Source of the DNA: Cognatilysobacter terrigena
Lineage (GTDB): Bacteria; Pseudomonadota; Gammaproteobacteria; Xanthomonadales; Xanthomonadaceae
Direction: 5' to 3'
DNA: 64,000 nt
Assembly: GCF_004361065.1 (NCBI RefSeq)
Contig: NZ_SELT01000002.1
Location: 1 to 64,000 of the forward strand
Below, piece by piece: positions 21,725 to 33,381 of the stretch (position 1 is its first letter; every line of letters begins with the position of its first letter). The notes under the pieces were generated by a model. It was not told the origin of the DNA. It did no database searches and saw only the letters and a list, made by a program, of their open reading frames with translations. Both the position numbers and the translations under genes were made by a program.

Positions 21725-22762
21725 ATGCTGCCGCGGCTGAACCTGATTGCATGGAACAACGGGGTTGGCCTGACTCGCGATCTCGCGCTCCTCGCCAATG
21801 CGTTGCGTTCGCGTGGATATCCGGTGCACGTGACGGCGATCGGTCGCGGCAAGTTGCGCAAGTGGTTCCGCCCGACGGTGATGACGTGGCGTGGACGTCT
21901 GCGCAAGCTGGTGATGCGCCGCCCTGCGCACGACATCAACATCATGCTCGAGCACATCCGCCGCGAGGATCTCGGCAGCGCGGCAGCGACGCTGTTCATT
22001 CCGAATCCCGAGTGGTGCATGCCGGTCGATGTCGAACGCCTGTCGCAGGTGCAGGGCGTGCTCGCGAAGACGCGCCACGCCGAGCAACTTTTCTCTGCGC
22101 GCGGCGTGTGGACGCGCTACATCGGTTTCACGAGCGAAGACCGTTTCGATGGTGCGGTGCCTCGCGAACGGACCTTCTTCCATCTGGCGGGCCGCAGCAC
22201 GAACAAGGGCACGCAGGTGCTGATCGACGTGTGGAAGCGTCATCCCGAGTGGCCGCGTCTCGTGATCGTGCAGAGCCCGCGCACCGCGACGCCGATCGAG
22301 CCCGCCGCCGCGAACATCGAGCACCGCATCGACTACATCGATGATGCCGAGCTTCGCCGCCTGCAGAACGCAAGCCGCGTGCACGTTTGCTGTTCGGAAA
22401 CCGAAGGCTTCGGCCACTACCTCGTCGAAGCGATGAGCGTGGGCGCGACGGTGTTGACCACCGACGGTGCACCGATGAACGAACTCGTCGATGGAAGCCG
22501 CGGAATCTGCGTGCCGTGCAGTCGCACGGGCACGCAGCAGCTGGCGACGACCTATTTCGTCGACGAAGCGGCGCTCGAAGCCGCTGTCGAACGCATCCTT
22601 GCGATGAGCGACGCGGAGCTCGACGTGACGGGCGCCGCCGCGCGCGCCTGGTTCCTGCAGAACGACGCCGCCTTCCCCGATCGCCTGCATTCCGCGCTCG
22701 ACGCATTCACGACGCAGGCGGCGCGGCACGCGCCAACGCAACCGCAGCCCGTCGCTTCCTGA
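21725..22762 (+). CDS. GT4-like glycosyltransferase
   Basis: 345 residues, GT-B fold. The C-terminal half has the GT4 donor-site signature: CCSETEGFGHYLVEAMS (E-x7-E, near residues 220-236), then GATVLTTDGAPMNELV. The N-terminus NNGVGLTRDLALLANALRSRG fits an acceptor-domain Rossmann start. No signal peptide; a cytosolic enzyme using a nucleotide sugar. The acceptor is unknown. Starting three bases after the maeB stop makes readthrough likely, though the functions look unrelated. Confidence 0.82.
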   Translation: MLPRLNLIAWNNGVGLTRDLALLANALRSRGYPVHVTAIGRGKLRKWFRPTVMTWRGRLRKLVMRRPAHDINIMLEHIRREDLGSAAATLFIPNPEWCMPVDVERLSQVQGVLAKTRHAEQLFSARGVWTRYIGFTSEDRFDGAVPRERTFFHLAGRSTNKGTQVLIDVWKRHPEWPRLVIVQSPRTATPIEPAAANIEHRIDYIDDAELRRLQNASRVHVCCSETEGFGHYLVEAMSVGATVLTTDGAPMNELVDGSRGICVPCSRTGTQQLATTYFVDEAALEAAVERILAMSDAELDVTGAAARAWFLQNDAAFPDRLHSALDAFTTQAARHAPTQPQPVAS

Positions 22763-22798
22763 GTCACGGCGGCGCCCGCAACGGACGCCGCACGCGCA

Positions 22799-23890
22799 TC
22801 ACCGCCGCAACGCGTACACAGGCGCGTCGGCTTTCCCGCTCTGCACGTTCGACAGCGCCTCCTGCAACTCCGCCTTCCGTTCCGGATCCGTCGCCTTCTC
22901 GACGAGATCCCTGAGGATCGCCACCTGCGCGACCTTCTTCGCATCCGCGGCCGGCACGGCGATATCCGGTTTGACGCCGACATGCTCCCAGTTCGTATGC
23001 GTCACCGGATTGATCGATCGGCTGTGCGGAATGAACGCGCCGAAGCCATGGCCGAGGGGATAGACGTCGCCGGGGTTGGAGCCGCCGCCGGTGGTTTCGC
23101 CGACGAGCGTCGCGCGCTTCTGTGTCTGCATGTCGTACGCGAACTCTTCGCCGCCGGAGAACGTGCCCGATGAGGTGAGCACATAGACCGGCTTGCCGTA
23201 GCGCGGCTGCACGTTCGGGTTCGTCCAGAACTGCTGCGTGCTGTCGTCGGCGCGGCTGTAGATGTCGTTGAGATGACGCTGGTCGCCGACCGGGAAGAAG
23301 TGGCTCATCAGATGCGCCACCGTGTTCGGCTCGCCGCCGTGGTTGCGGCGCAGATCGATGATGAGCGCGTCCGTGCCCTGCAGCAGCGTCATCGCGTCGG
23401 ACATCGCCTCCGCAACGAGTTCCGTCGGGCCGAAGCCGCGTACTTCGATGTAGCCCACGTTGCCCGGCAGCCGCGCGATGCTGTCGATGCCGTAGCCGCG
23501 CTCCGCGACTTCCTCTCGACCGCGCGCGACCTCCGCGGCATCCGGGAACGGCGGGCGCTCGTCGCTCGGCGGATTGAAGTTCGGGTCGTAGTGGATGTTG
23601 AAGTGCCCGTCGTCGCCGAGCGTGCGCAGGTCGTTCGCCAGGTGTTTGCCGAAGGCCGCGATCGTCGCGTCCTTGGTATACACGCCGCTCGCGTCGCGTT
23701 CGCGCATCGTGGCTGCGAGCTTCGTGCCGGCATCCGGAAAGCCGTAGCGCTTCTGCAATTGCGTCGCGAGATTTTCGATCACGTCGTGCCGATCCGCGGC
23801 GGTGATCGGCACGTTGTCGTCGACGTGTTGCGCCCGCGCGAGCGGTGCGAGCGCGAACAACATTGCGAAGCAAAGAATCCGTCTGTGCAT
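22799..23890 (-). CDS. Secreted S41 family (C-terminal-processing-type) peptidase, BlaI-regulated
   Basis: 363 residues with a signal peptide (1-20, ALAPLARA-Q). The S41 core carries DLRRNHGGEP (residues 179-188) and the nucleophile loop TSSGTFSGGEEFAY with Ser245. GETTGGGSNPG and VKPDI follow, as in IRBP-like S41 proteins. An N-terminal helical domain (25-100) precedes the core; there is no PDZ domain. A GGAGAG box lies upstream of the ATG. A perfect BlaI-type dyad sits 41 bases upstream, matching the one in front of the blaI-like gene, so it is probably repressed by that regulator. Likely a periplasmic peptidase; substrate unknown. Confidence 0.88.
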   Translation of the reverse strand: MHRRILCFAMLFALAPLARAQHVDDNVPITAADRHDVIENLATQLQKRYGFPDAGTKLAATMRERDASGVYTKDATIAAFGKHLANDLRTLGDDGHFNIHYDPNFNPPSDERPPFPDAAEVARGREEVAERGYGIDSIARLPGNVGYIEVRGFGPTELVAEAMSDAMTLLQGTDALIIDLRRNHGGEPNTVAHLMSHFFPVGDQRHLNDIYSRADDSTQQFWTNPNVQPRYGKPVYVLTSSGTFSGGEEFAYDMQTQKRATLVGETTGGGSNPGDVYPLGHGFGAFIPHSRSINPVTHTNWEHVGVKPDIAVPAADAKKVAQVAILRDLVEKATDPERKAELQEALSNVQSGKADAPVYALRR

Positions 23891-23930
23891 GGTGGAACTC
23901 TCCTTGTTGGCGGCGAATCCGCCGTTCGAC

Positions 23931-23946
23931 TACTAACGGTTTAGTA
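23931..23946. promoter_or_regulatory. Predicted BlaI-type operator upstream of the S41 peptidase
   Basis: TACTAA-CGGT-TTAGTA is a perfect 6+6 dyad with a 4-base spacer. The same half sites with spacer ACAG occur at 26157-26172 in front of the blaI-like gene. It lies in the 73-bp gap between the M56 gene stop and the S41 start. Confidence 0.8.
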
Positions 23947-23963
23947 CTCGCGGGCAAAAAAAC

Positions 23964-25742
23964 TCATCGCGCAGGGCCTTCGACATTGACCGTCTGCGTC
24001 GCCCACGCACCGCCACTGCGGCTCGCGACGACGTGCACGAGCCGCTCGCCCTTCGGACCGCGCAGCGTCATGCGCATGTCGGCATGGCCGCGACCGTCGT
24101 CGACATTCATTTCGCCGTGCAGTTCGCGACCGCTGACGGTGATCGGCACGCCGAGTGCAGCTTGCACGCCGCGATCGGCGCTGACCTTCTGCAGCAGCGA
24201 CTTGAACTCGGCGCTGTCGGTGATCGCCGGCGGTGCGGGCGGCGCAGGTGGGGGCGGCGGGACGTCGGCCGGCGGCGCAGGCAGGGCGGGACGTGCCGCA
24301 CGCGCGGGCTTGGGCGGTGGCAGCGGTGCGTCGCTCACGTTCGGCGCTGCGGGCGCGGCGCTCGCGACGGGCGCAGGCAGCGTCATCGGCGACGCCGGCG
24401 CTGCAGGTGCGGCCGGTGCGGCAGCCGTCGCGTGGTGTGCAGGGTCGTACACGGGCGGCGCGGGCGGCGCAGGCACTGCGGGCACGCCGAGGCGCGGCGG
24501 CGGCGGTGGCGGTGCGGGGGGCGCCGGAGGCAGGGGCGGCGGCGCGATGTGCGAGACATCTGCAAGCCACTGACGCGTGGCCGGCGTGATCGGCTTGGCG
24601 ACACCGTTCTCCGTGTACGTCTCGACGAGCCGTCCGTCCTTGTTGAGCTGGCCGCGGTACTGGCGCGTCACCGTGCCGTTGTTGTCGGTGATGACGCGGA
24701 CGTCGGGCACGTTGCCGTTCTTGCCGCTGGACTCGACCTGGATGTGCACGCCCTTCGGGCCCGCGCCCACCTGCCAGGCCGTGAGTGCGCCGCCGACGAG
24801 CAACAACAGGCCGGCGATGCGCGCGCCGCGGCGTGCCGGCGGTGGAAGTGGAGCGATCAAACGGGTGATGCGTTGCATGAGGGAACCTCCCGTTGCTGCA
24901 AGCGCGAAGCGGAGCGTCGGATGCCGGTGGTGCTCGAGATGCGCGAGCGCTTCGGCGAGAGCGATGGCGTCTCCGCAGGCCGCCACCGCAAGGTCGTCGC
25001 AGGCGTGTTCGCGTTCGAGCCGGATACGCCGGCCGAGCCACCACGCCGCGGGATGGAAGAACAGCAGAGCTTCGACGACGCACTGCACGCCGTTCCACAG
25101 CCAGTCGAGCCGCGCGACGTGTGCAAGTTCGTGTGCCAACAGTGCTTCGAGTTGCGCAGTCGGCAGGCGACGCAGCAATTCCGACGGCAGCCAGATCACC
25201 GGCTTCACCAATCGCGCGGTGAACGGCACCAGCACTTCGTCGGCGAGACGCGCGGATACGTCGCGCGTGATGCGCAACGCGATACACAACTGTTCGACGC
25301 GCGCCTGCAAAGGCTCCGGCAATGCGACCCACCGCACGCGATCCAGTCGATCGACATACCGCCAACCGCCAAGCCGCCACACGAGCACCGCGAACACACC
25401 GATCAACCAGATCGCGACGAGCATCGACGCGAGCGGCGTCGACTCCTGCACGACCAATCCCGCTGCCGCACGCACCGTCTGCACCGGCGCGAGCACGGGC
25501 AACGGCGTGCCGACGTCGGCGGCCGTCGCGACGCGCAATGCGAAACCTGCCGGCACCAGCACCATCGCGACCAGAAACGCCATCGCCACCGAATGCCGAG
25601 CCGCCGCCGATGCGCGCGCCATCGACGCCAGCACCAGCGCCGCGACGCCGGCGATCACCGCGTCCATCCACAACGAATGCAGCAGCGCCGACGACAGCGC
25701 CGACGCGACAAGCAGTTGCGTGCTGGCGGCCATGTCGATCAC
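23964..25742 (-). CDS. M56 (BlaR1-like) membrane metallopeptidase with proline-rich stalk and Coa1-like C-terminal domain
   Basis: 592 residues. Four hydrophobic segments lie near 8-40, 50-70, 105-122 and 307-324. The cytoplasmic zinc protease has HELAH (204-208) and EREHACDD (244-251, third ligand Glu). After the last membrane segment comes a periplasmic part: a beta-rich stretch (333-395), an extended Pro/Ala linker (400-506), and a final domain (510-592) with ALGVPITVSG and GPKGERLVHVVA that resembles Coa1-type folds. There is no penicillin-binding domain, so it is not a classical beta-lactam sensor. GTG 25742 overlaps the blaI stop (GTGA); ATG 25733 is an alternative start. By family logic it senses a periplasmic signal and inactivates the repressor. 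Confidence 0.85.
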   Translation of the reverse strand: MIDMAASTQLLVASALSSALLHSLWMDAVIAGVAALVLASMARASAAARHSVAMAFLVAMVLVPAGFALRVATAADVGTPLPVLAPVQTVRAAAGLVVQESTPLASMLVAIWLIGVFAVLVWRLGGWRYVDRLDRVRWVALPEPLQARVEQLCIALRITRDVSARLADEVLVPFTARLVKPVIWLPSELLRRLPTAQLEALLAHELAHVARLDWLWNGVQCVVEALLFFHPAAWWLGRRIRLEREHACDDLAVAACGDAIALAEALAHLEHHRHPTLRFALAATGGSLMQRITRLIAPLPPPARRGARIAGLLLLVGGALTAWQVGAGPKGVHIQVESSGKNGNVPDVRVITDNNGTVTRQYRGQLNKDGRLVETYTENGVAKPITPATRQWLADVSHIAPPPLPPAPPAPPPPPPRLGVPAVPAPPAPPVYDPAHHATAAAPAAPAAPASPMTLPAPVASAAPAAPNVSDAPLPPPKPARAARPALPAPPADVPPPPPAPPAPPAITDSAEFKSLLQKVSADRGVQAALGVPITVSGRELHGEMNVDDGRGHADMRMTLRGPKGERLVHVVASRSGGAWATQTVNVEGPAR

Positions 25743-26128
25743 TTCGCCTGCCGACGCGCCTTCGCTTCCGCGATCATCCGTGCGATCTCGTCGAGCTCCT
25801 GTTCGCTCGCGACGCCGTCATCCAGCGCGCGCTGCACCAGCGTCGCGGCCGAGCCCGCGAACGCGCGGCGCATCAGGTCCTTGACCAGCGACCGCTGCAC
25901 CACGGGCTCCGGATGCACCGGCGTATAGGCGTGGCTGCGCTCGCTCTCGTCGCGATGCACCAGGCCCTTGTCCGCCATGATCGTGAGCATCTTCAGCACG
26001 GTGGTGTAGGCCGTGTCCTTCGACTTCGAAAGATCGGCGTGCACCTCGCGCACGGTCATGGGCGCCTTGCGGGCCCAGAGAACGCGCAGCAGCGCGAGTT
26101 CGCCTTCGGTGGGTTGGGGGGTCGACAT
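25739..26128 (-). CDS. BlaI/MecI/CopY family transcriptional repressor
   Basis: 129 residues. The winged-helix domain is complete: LRVLWARKAPMTVREV, then SKDTAYTTVLKMLTIMADKGLV (recognition helix and wing), followed by a C-terminal dimerisation and cleavage region (LVKDLMRRAFAGSAATLVQRAL). Start at ATG 26128 because a GGAGAG box lies 5 bases upstream; an in-frame ATG eight codons earlier would put that box inside the gene. Dyads at 26157 and 23931 are predicted operators, giving autoregulation plus control of the S41 peptidase. The stop overlaps the start of the M56 sensor. Confidence 0.92.
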   Translation of the reverse strand: MSTPQPTEGELALLRVLWARKAPMTVREVHADLSKSKDTAYTTVLKMLTIMADKGLVHRDESERSHAYTPVHPEPVVQRSLVKDLMRRAFAGSAATLVQRALDDGVASEQELDEIARMIAEAKARRQAK

Positions 26129-26156
26129 GCGGCTCTCCGGTGTACGCCGCATTTAG

Positions 26157-26172
26157 TACTAAACAGTTAGTA
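26157..26172. promoter_or_regulatory. Predicted BlaI-type operator upstream of the repressor gene
   Basis: TACTAA-ACAG-TTAGTA, a perfect 6+6 dyad 28 bases upstream of the repressor ATG. It overlaps a second small palindrome (TTTAGTACTAAA). The half sites are identical to those at 23931-23946. Confidence 0.82.
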
Positions 26173-26366
26173 GACGTCAACGCCCGTCCGTCGGCAAAGC
26201 CGTGGCGATGCCGAACGCGCTCGCATCGCCCGCGAAAACATGCGCCGCCGTACGTGTTCAGGTAATCGATTGCAGTGCGTACGACTGCTGAGAGTCGCCT
26301 CAAACCCCACTGCTAGAATCGACCCTTCCCCTGCACACAACGCAACGGCCAAGGGGCCGTGGACGA

Positions 26367-29069
<2,703 letters not shown>

Positions 29070-29164
29070 GCCGTATTCTTGCCGACTGCCGGTAAATGTC
29101 CGGATCCGGTCGAGGTCGCGCACTGCGCTAGCGTTCGTGTGCCTGATGTCTTAGGGGAGGCAGT

Positions 29165-30361
29165 TTGGCGTACAAGTTCACCAGCCTGTTTGCCGGCGGC
29201 GGCGGCATGGATCTCGGATTTATCGAGGCCGGTTTCCAGCCAATTGCTGCATTCGACAACGATCCCGTCGCGGTTAGTTCGTACAAGCAAAACATCGGTC
29301 CCCACATACGGCAAATCGATCTTAGAGGCGACAGTGAAGCGCTGGCCGACTCTGTGAGCCGCGCAGACGTCCTTGTCGCCGGCCCGCCGTGCCAGGGCTT
29401 TTCAACGGTAGGGCTGAACGATCCCAACGACGCCCGGAATCAGCTCCTTCTCCGCACAGTAGAGATCGCTTGTCAGCACCGGCCTCGAGTGGTCGTGATC
29501 GAAAACGTTCGAGGCCTATTGGGGATTGGCTTCAGAAAATATCTGAACCGACTGCAGAGCGCGCTAGAAGAGGCCGGATACGCCGTAACCACGGCGACCC
29601 TCAACGCTAGTGAGCACTCTGTCGCTCAGCACCGCCGGCGGGTGTTTATTGTTGCCAGCCGGGTTGGGGTCGTATCGCTCGATCTTCGTCGCCAGCCTCC
29701 GGTGACTCTAAGGGGGGCGCTGCACGGGCTAGACAAGACGCACACCGCCTCCGCGCATGTATTTCCCAATGGCGGTCGTGAATTTGCCATTGCAACGGCA
29801 ATCGGGCCAGGACAAAAGCTTACAAACGTCCGAGCCGGTCGAGGCTGCGTCCATACATGGGCCATCCCCGCAGTCTTCGGCAGAACAAACGCGATCGAGA
29901 GACGGGTTTTGGAGGGGTTGCTTGTTGCGCGGCGAACGCAGCGCGTCAGATCCAACGGAGACGCTGATCCCGTCAGCGCCGCCCGACTCACGAGAGAGTT
30001 GGGATTTCCCACCGCTGCGATCCTCGCTGCGTTAGTAAATAAGGGATTCGTTAGGAGAGTTGGCGCAGGTTACGACCTAACGCACTCCTTCAATGGGAAA
30101 TACCGACGCCTGGTGTGGGATGAGCCGGCGCCAACCGTGGACACCAGATTCGGGCAGCCGCGGTACTTTCTCCATCCCGATGAGCATCGTGGCTTCTCGG
30201 TGCGGGAAACCGCTCGCATACAAGGCTTTCCCGACGACTATGTCTTTCCAAGCTCAGGCCAGCACGCATTTCGTCTCATCGGCAATGCGGTTCCCCCTCC
30301 ACTCGCACGCGCCGTGGCTCAGCAGGTTCTCGTCACCCTGAATACGTATGACGCTCAGTGA
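29165..30361 (+). CDS. DNA cytosine-5 methyltransferase (Dcm/HsdM type II-like) with helical insert in the target-recognition region
   Basis: 398 residues. All core C5-methylase motifs are in order: motif I SLFAGGGGMDLG (7-18), motif IV PPCQGFS with catalytic Cys76, motif VI ENVRG (113-117), motif VIII QHRRR (155-159), motif IX ETARIQGFPDDY and motif X GNAVPPPLA (373-381). The variable region (185-345) contains a predicted winged-helix-like stretch (ARLTRELGFPTAAILAAL, then GFVRRVGAGY). TTG 29165 is chosen because a strong GGGGAGG box lies five bases upstream. The stop overlaps the next gene by 14 bases. First gene of an AT-richer four-gene island; no restriction endonuclease gene is recognisable. 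Confidence 0.92.
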   Translation: MAYKFTSLFAGGGGMDLGFIEAGFQPIAAFDNDPVAVSSYKQNIGPHIRQIDLRGDSEALADSVSRADVLVAGPPCQGFSTVGLNDPNDARNQLLLRTVEIACQHRPRVVVIENVRGLLGIGFRKYLNRLQSALEEAGYAVTTATLNASEHSVAQHRRRVFIVASRVGVVSLDLRRQPPVTLRGALHGLDKTHTASAHVFPNGGREFAIATAIGPGQKLTNVRAGRGCVHTWAIPAVFGRTNAIERRVLEGLLVARRTQRVRSNGDADPVSAARLTRELGFPTAAILAALVNKGFVRRVGAGYDLTHSFNGKYRRLVWDEPAPTVDTRFGQPRYFLHPDEHRGFSVRETARIQGFPDDYVFPSSGQHAFRLIGNAVPPPLARAVAQQVLVTLNTYDAQ

Positions 30362-31334
30362 ACTTCAAGCCCTACTCGCGAAATGGATCCGCGACGACGT
30401 TGACGATGCCTTGAGGATGAGGGAGACCAAGTCACGAATCGATTTTCTCGGAGATCGCTTGTTCAACCAATACCGCGCCGGAACCGGAGCTGCACCCACG
30501 CCGTTTCGACACAAGCTGGCGGCATGGTTGGCATCGGAGAACGACGACGAGAATCGAAAGCTCATGTTTCGACTACTGAATCACATGAGCTTTTTCGGCG
30601 AACAAGAGTTAACGTCGATGTATCGGACGGTCTACAGTCGCAACGTTATGGACTGGATATTGTCGACGTCCGATATCGATCTGCTGCACCCTGACGCGCC
30701 CCGGATGATCTCGGAAGAGATCGCGGAAACCTGCTTCGTCGCGGTCACCGACAGCTTCAACTTAGGCGACTTTATCCGCGTCAACGCGATCGCTGGGGTG
30801 TCGAGGCGGATAACGTTCTCATCTATCAACCCTGCGCCGACGGCGGAGAATTTCAAAGCCGACTACCTACAGGGAAGGTCGCGGCTGGTACTGCTTGAAG
30901 ACTTCGTCGGAAGCGCGTCGCAAGTCATGGACACCGTGCAATTTGCCGCTCAGCTTGGTGCACCGCAGCCAAAGGTGCTATTCAGTCCCCTGGTCATCTG
31001 CCCAGCCGGTGATCGCAGCGCGACGAGTCTCGCTGCGCAGTACTCTCACTTGTCGTACGAGCCCGTCCTTGCTCTACCATCCCGCGACTTCATCACGCCG
31101 CTGCTGGATCCGCGGTCGCCGGCGGTGTTTGAGGAATTCCGCCAGCTAGCTAGAACGGTGCACCCGAAAGTTCGCGGGAGCGGCTGGCCCCACGACTACG
31201 GCCCGCTCGGCTATCGGGACACCGGCGCATTGGTTGTGAAGTATGACAATTGCCCGGATAACACACTTCCGCTAATTCATCACGACTCCTCAACGCCTTG
31301 GTCGGCGCTGTTTCTCAGGGTTTCTCGGGAGTAG
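30348..31334 (+). CDS. Phosphoribosyltransferase-like conflict-system protein (PRTase-CE type)
   Basis: 328 residues, no membrane segment. Residues 180-197 (LVLLEDFVGSASQVMDTV) fit a PRTase PRPP-binding strand-loop-helix with E-D in place of the usual acidic pair. The C-terminal NTLPLIHHDSSTPWSALF matches what I recall of the PRTase-CE family described in prokaryotic conflict systems and often annotated as phosphoribosyltransferase-like. The N-terminal 110 residues are helical. It could modify a nucleotide, nucleic acid or protein using PRPP; the activity is unproven. ATG 30348 lies inside the methyltransferase end, and only four bases separate its stop from the ATPase start, indicating one transcript. 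Confidence 0.72.
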   Translation: MTLSELQALLAKWIRDDVDDALRMRETKSRIDFLGDRLFNQYRAGTGAAPTPFRHKLAAWLASENDDENRKLMFRLLNHMSFFGEQELTSMYRTVYSRNVMDWILSTSDIDLLHPDAPRMISEEIAETCFVAVTDSFNLGDFIRVNAIAGVSRRITFSSINPAPTAENFKADYLQGRSRLVLLEDFVGSASQVMDTVQFAAQLGAPQPKVLFSPLVICPAGDRSATSLAAQYSHLSYEPVLALPSRDFITPLLDPRSPAVFEEFRQLARTVHPKVRGSGWPHDYGPLGYRDTGALVVKYDNCPDNTLPLIHHDSSTPWSALFLRVSRE

Positions 31335-31338
31335 GAAA

Positions 31339-33381
31339 GTGACTATCGCTGCAAACCCGTTCACTGATCTGTACACAACCGAGAGCATCTCGGCTCAGCG
31401 GTTCGTGGATGTGTTTAGCCCCGTCCTATTGCGGGAGCCAGACGTCTTAGCTCTCTATCAACCTGGAAACGTCATCCTTTCCGGTCTACAGGGTTCAGGC
31501 AAGTCAGCTCTGCTGAACTTGCTCAAGCCGGAAGTACTGATTGCATACAAGCGATCCGGCGCCGAGTGGCCGCTTCCCCCCGGCTGCGCGAAGTTTTTGT
31601 CCGGCGGAATAAATCTCGCGAAAAGCGGTGCCATGGATTTTGGCCAGCGATCGATCGACGCGGGCACTGCGGGACACTCGATGCGCTTGGCGCTTCACTT
31701 CGCGGACTTTCTCAATGCGTGGATTGTTGATGACATATTCCGGTCTCTCGAGACCATCGCAGCCGCGTCAGATTGTGATGTCGCCGCGTTCCTCGGGGTG
31801 CAGTTCGACCAAGGGCGGCTTGACCAATTCGCGACCGCGTTTTCCGCCAACAAGTGCTGGCTCGGGGGCGTCGCTCCGCAAAGAACATTTAGTGGACTAA
31901 GGGCGTGCATTGAGCAACGAATTGTCGACTATCGAAATTTTCTGAACTTCAACAGCGCATCTTTGCCCGAATCAATCCTGCAGTCGAAGACCAGCGCGGG
32001 TGAGCCAATCAGCGTCGCTGTTGAGTTACTGAGGGAGTTTGGGATCATTCCGGACGACCTCCCTGTCCTCATTCGAATAGATCAGTTCGAGGATTTGATA
32101 GGACTTGAGCAATCCGCAGATCACGGCATGAGACTGGAATATCGCGCGACGATATTCAAAATGTTCGGCAGTCGCGACTCACGACTCTCATATCGAGTAG
32201 GTGCGCGACCTTATGCGATTGCTGACAGCTTTCAGATGCTAGGCAGCACCACTTCAATCGAAGAGCTAAGAAATTACACCGTTGTTGAGATTGATCAGAT
32301 CCTGGAAAGGCGTGAACACAGAACAGGTTTGTTCCCGAGCTTTGCTGAAGACGTCTTCAAGCGGCGCCTGCGTGTTGGTGGCTATACTTTTCCGAGTACT
32401 CGTGAGGACTTGACAAGCTACGTCTTCGGCAAGAGACCCGAGCCTCGCTTGCGAGCGCGCCAATACGCAAAAGGTTCCGCGCACGCTGCCCCGCTCGCCG
32501 GCATACCTGACGATGTGTCGCGTTTTTTAGCTGAGGTGGCTGCAGACGATCCGCTTTCAGCAAAATTTGGCGAGGCATTCGTACGTCAGTTGCTAGCGCG
32601 TGGAAAGGCTATCGATTTGAACAAACTCCATGGCCGTCCATGGGAGGCGGATGGGAAGAAATGGTGGCGGAAAGAACGCACTGAGCAAGCCCTGTTGCAA
32701 ATCGCTGCAGAACGGCGGCAACGCATGATTTGGCACGGTAGGCCGGACATCTTGAGTCTTTCTGGCGCGAATATTCTCGTCTTTCTCAGCATTTGCCAGT
32801 TGATCTGGGCGGAGTATCTCCGGTCGGAAGCAGCGCCTTCCACCGATGTGCCCGCCATTCGCAATGGTGTTGCACAGGACCTCGGCATCCAGCAGGCGAG
32901 TGAGTACTGGTATCGAAAACTCCGCGCCGACTCGAATGGCGGTGACGATAGGCAGAGGTTTGTCTCCGCAGTGGCGTTTGATCTGCGGCGCCGGATGCGT
33001 GAGGACAAGAGGATGTCGTATCCGGGAGCAAACGGTTTCTCTCTACCCGTAGAAGTTCTCAACGAGAATCCGTCGCTGAAGCGCTTCCTGGATAGATGTT
33101 GCTCGTTCGGAGCGTTGACGTCTTCTAGGCACACTTCAAAAAACACCGGGCAGGGTGAGAGTAAGAAGTGGTACATATTTCCAATTCACTGCCCTCACTT
33201 TCAGCTTCCGTCTCAGCACACCAAAGAACCGCTATACGCCGACATTTCTATTGTGGGTGAATGGTTGAGGAAGGCGGGCGTAGAGCTGGAGGGTTTCACC
33301 GCGCCGCGCGTTCTTGAGGCGGACGCCTCCACGCCAGATCGTGCGCAGCTCTCCCTGTTTGGTCAGGCAACGCGTGATTAG
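31339..33381 (+). CDS. P-loop ATPase of the island (ORC/CDC6-like, STAND-like AAA+)
   Basis: 680 residues. Walker A GLQGSGKS (49-56) follows a strand ending NVILSG. A Walker-B-like strand LPVLIRIDQFEDL (241-253) has Asp and Glu in the expected places, and RLSYRVGARPY (282-292) could hold sensor 1. Residues 310-350 (ILERREHRTG to FKRRLRVGG) are helical, as in an AAA+ lid. The C-terminal 250 residues are unassigned. From memory, such ATPases accompany PRTase-CE proteins under the name ORC-CDC6 family. GTG 31339 has an AGGAAA box at close spacing. One 60-base stretch inside (31921-31980) has 25 G+C, against 44 of 60 at 28201-28260 in aceE, a sign of transfer. Confidence 0.78.
   Translation: MTIAANPFTDLYTTESISAQRFVDVFSPVLLREPDVLALYQPGNVILSGLQGSGKSALLNLLKPEVLIAYKRSGAEWPLPPGCAKFLSGGINLAKSGAMDFGQRSIDAGTAGHSMRLALHFADFLNAWIVDDIFRSLETIAAASDCDVAAFLGVQFDQGRLDQFATAFSANKCWLGGVAPQRTFSGLRACIEQRIVDYRNFLNFNSASLPESILQSKTSAGEPISVAVELLREFGIIPDDLPVLIRIDQFEDLIGLEQSADHGMRLEYRATIFKMFGSRDSRLSYRVGARPYAIADSFQMLGSTTSIEELRNYTVVEIDQILERREHRTGLFPSFAEDVFKRRLRVGGYTFPSTREDLTSYVFGKRPEPRLRARQYAKGSAHAAPLAGIPDDVSRFLAEVAADDPLSAKFGEAFVRQLLARGKAIDLNKLHGRPWEADGKKWWRKERTEQALLQIAAERRQRMIWHGRPDILSLSGANILVFLSICQLIWAEYLRSEAAPSTDVPAIRNGVAQDLGIQQASEYWYRKLRADSNGGDDRQRFVSAVAFDLRRRMREDKRMSYPGANGFSLPVEVLNENPSLKRFLDRCCSFGALTSSRHTSKNTGQGESKKWYIFPIHCPHFQLPSQHTKEPLYADISIVGEWLRKAGVELEGFTAPRVLEADASTPDRAQLSLFGQATRD

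Noticed and set aside
29165-30361. Simple type II restriction-modification locus
   Set aside because: No nuclease motif or Vsr-like gene is beside the methyltransferase; the downstream genes are a PRTase-like protein and an ATPase.
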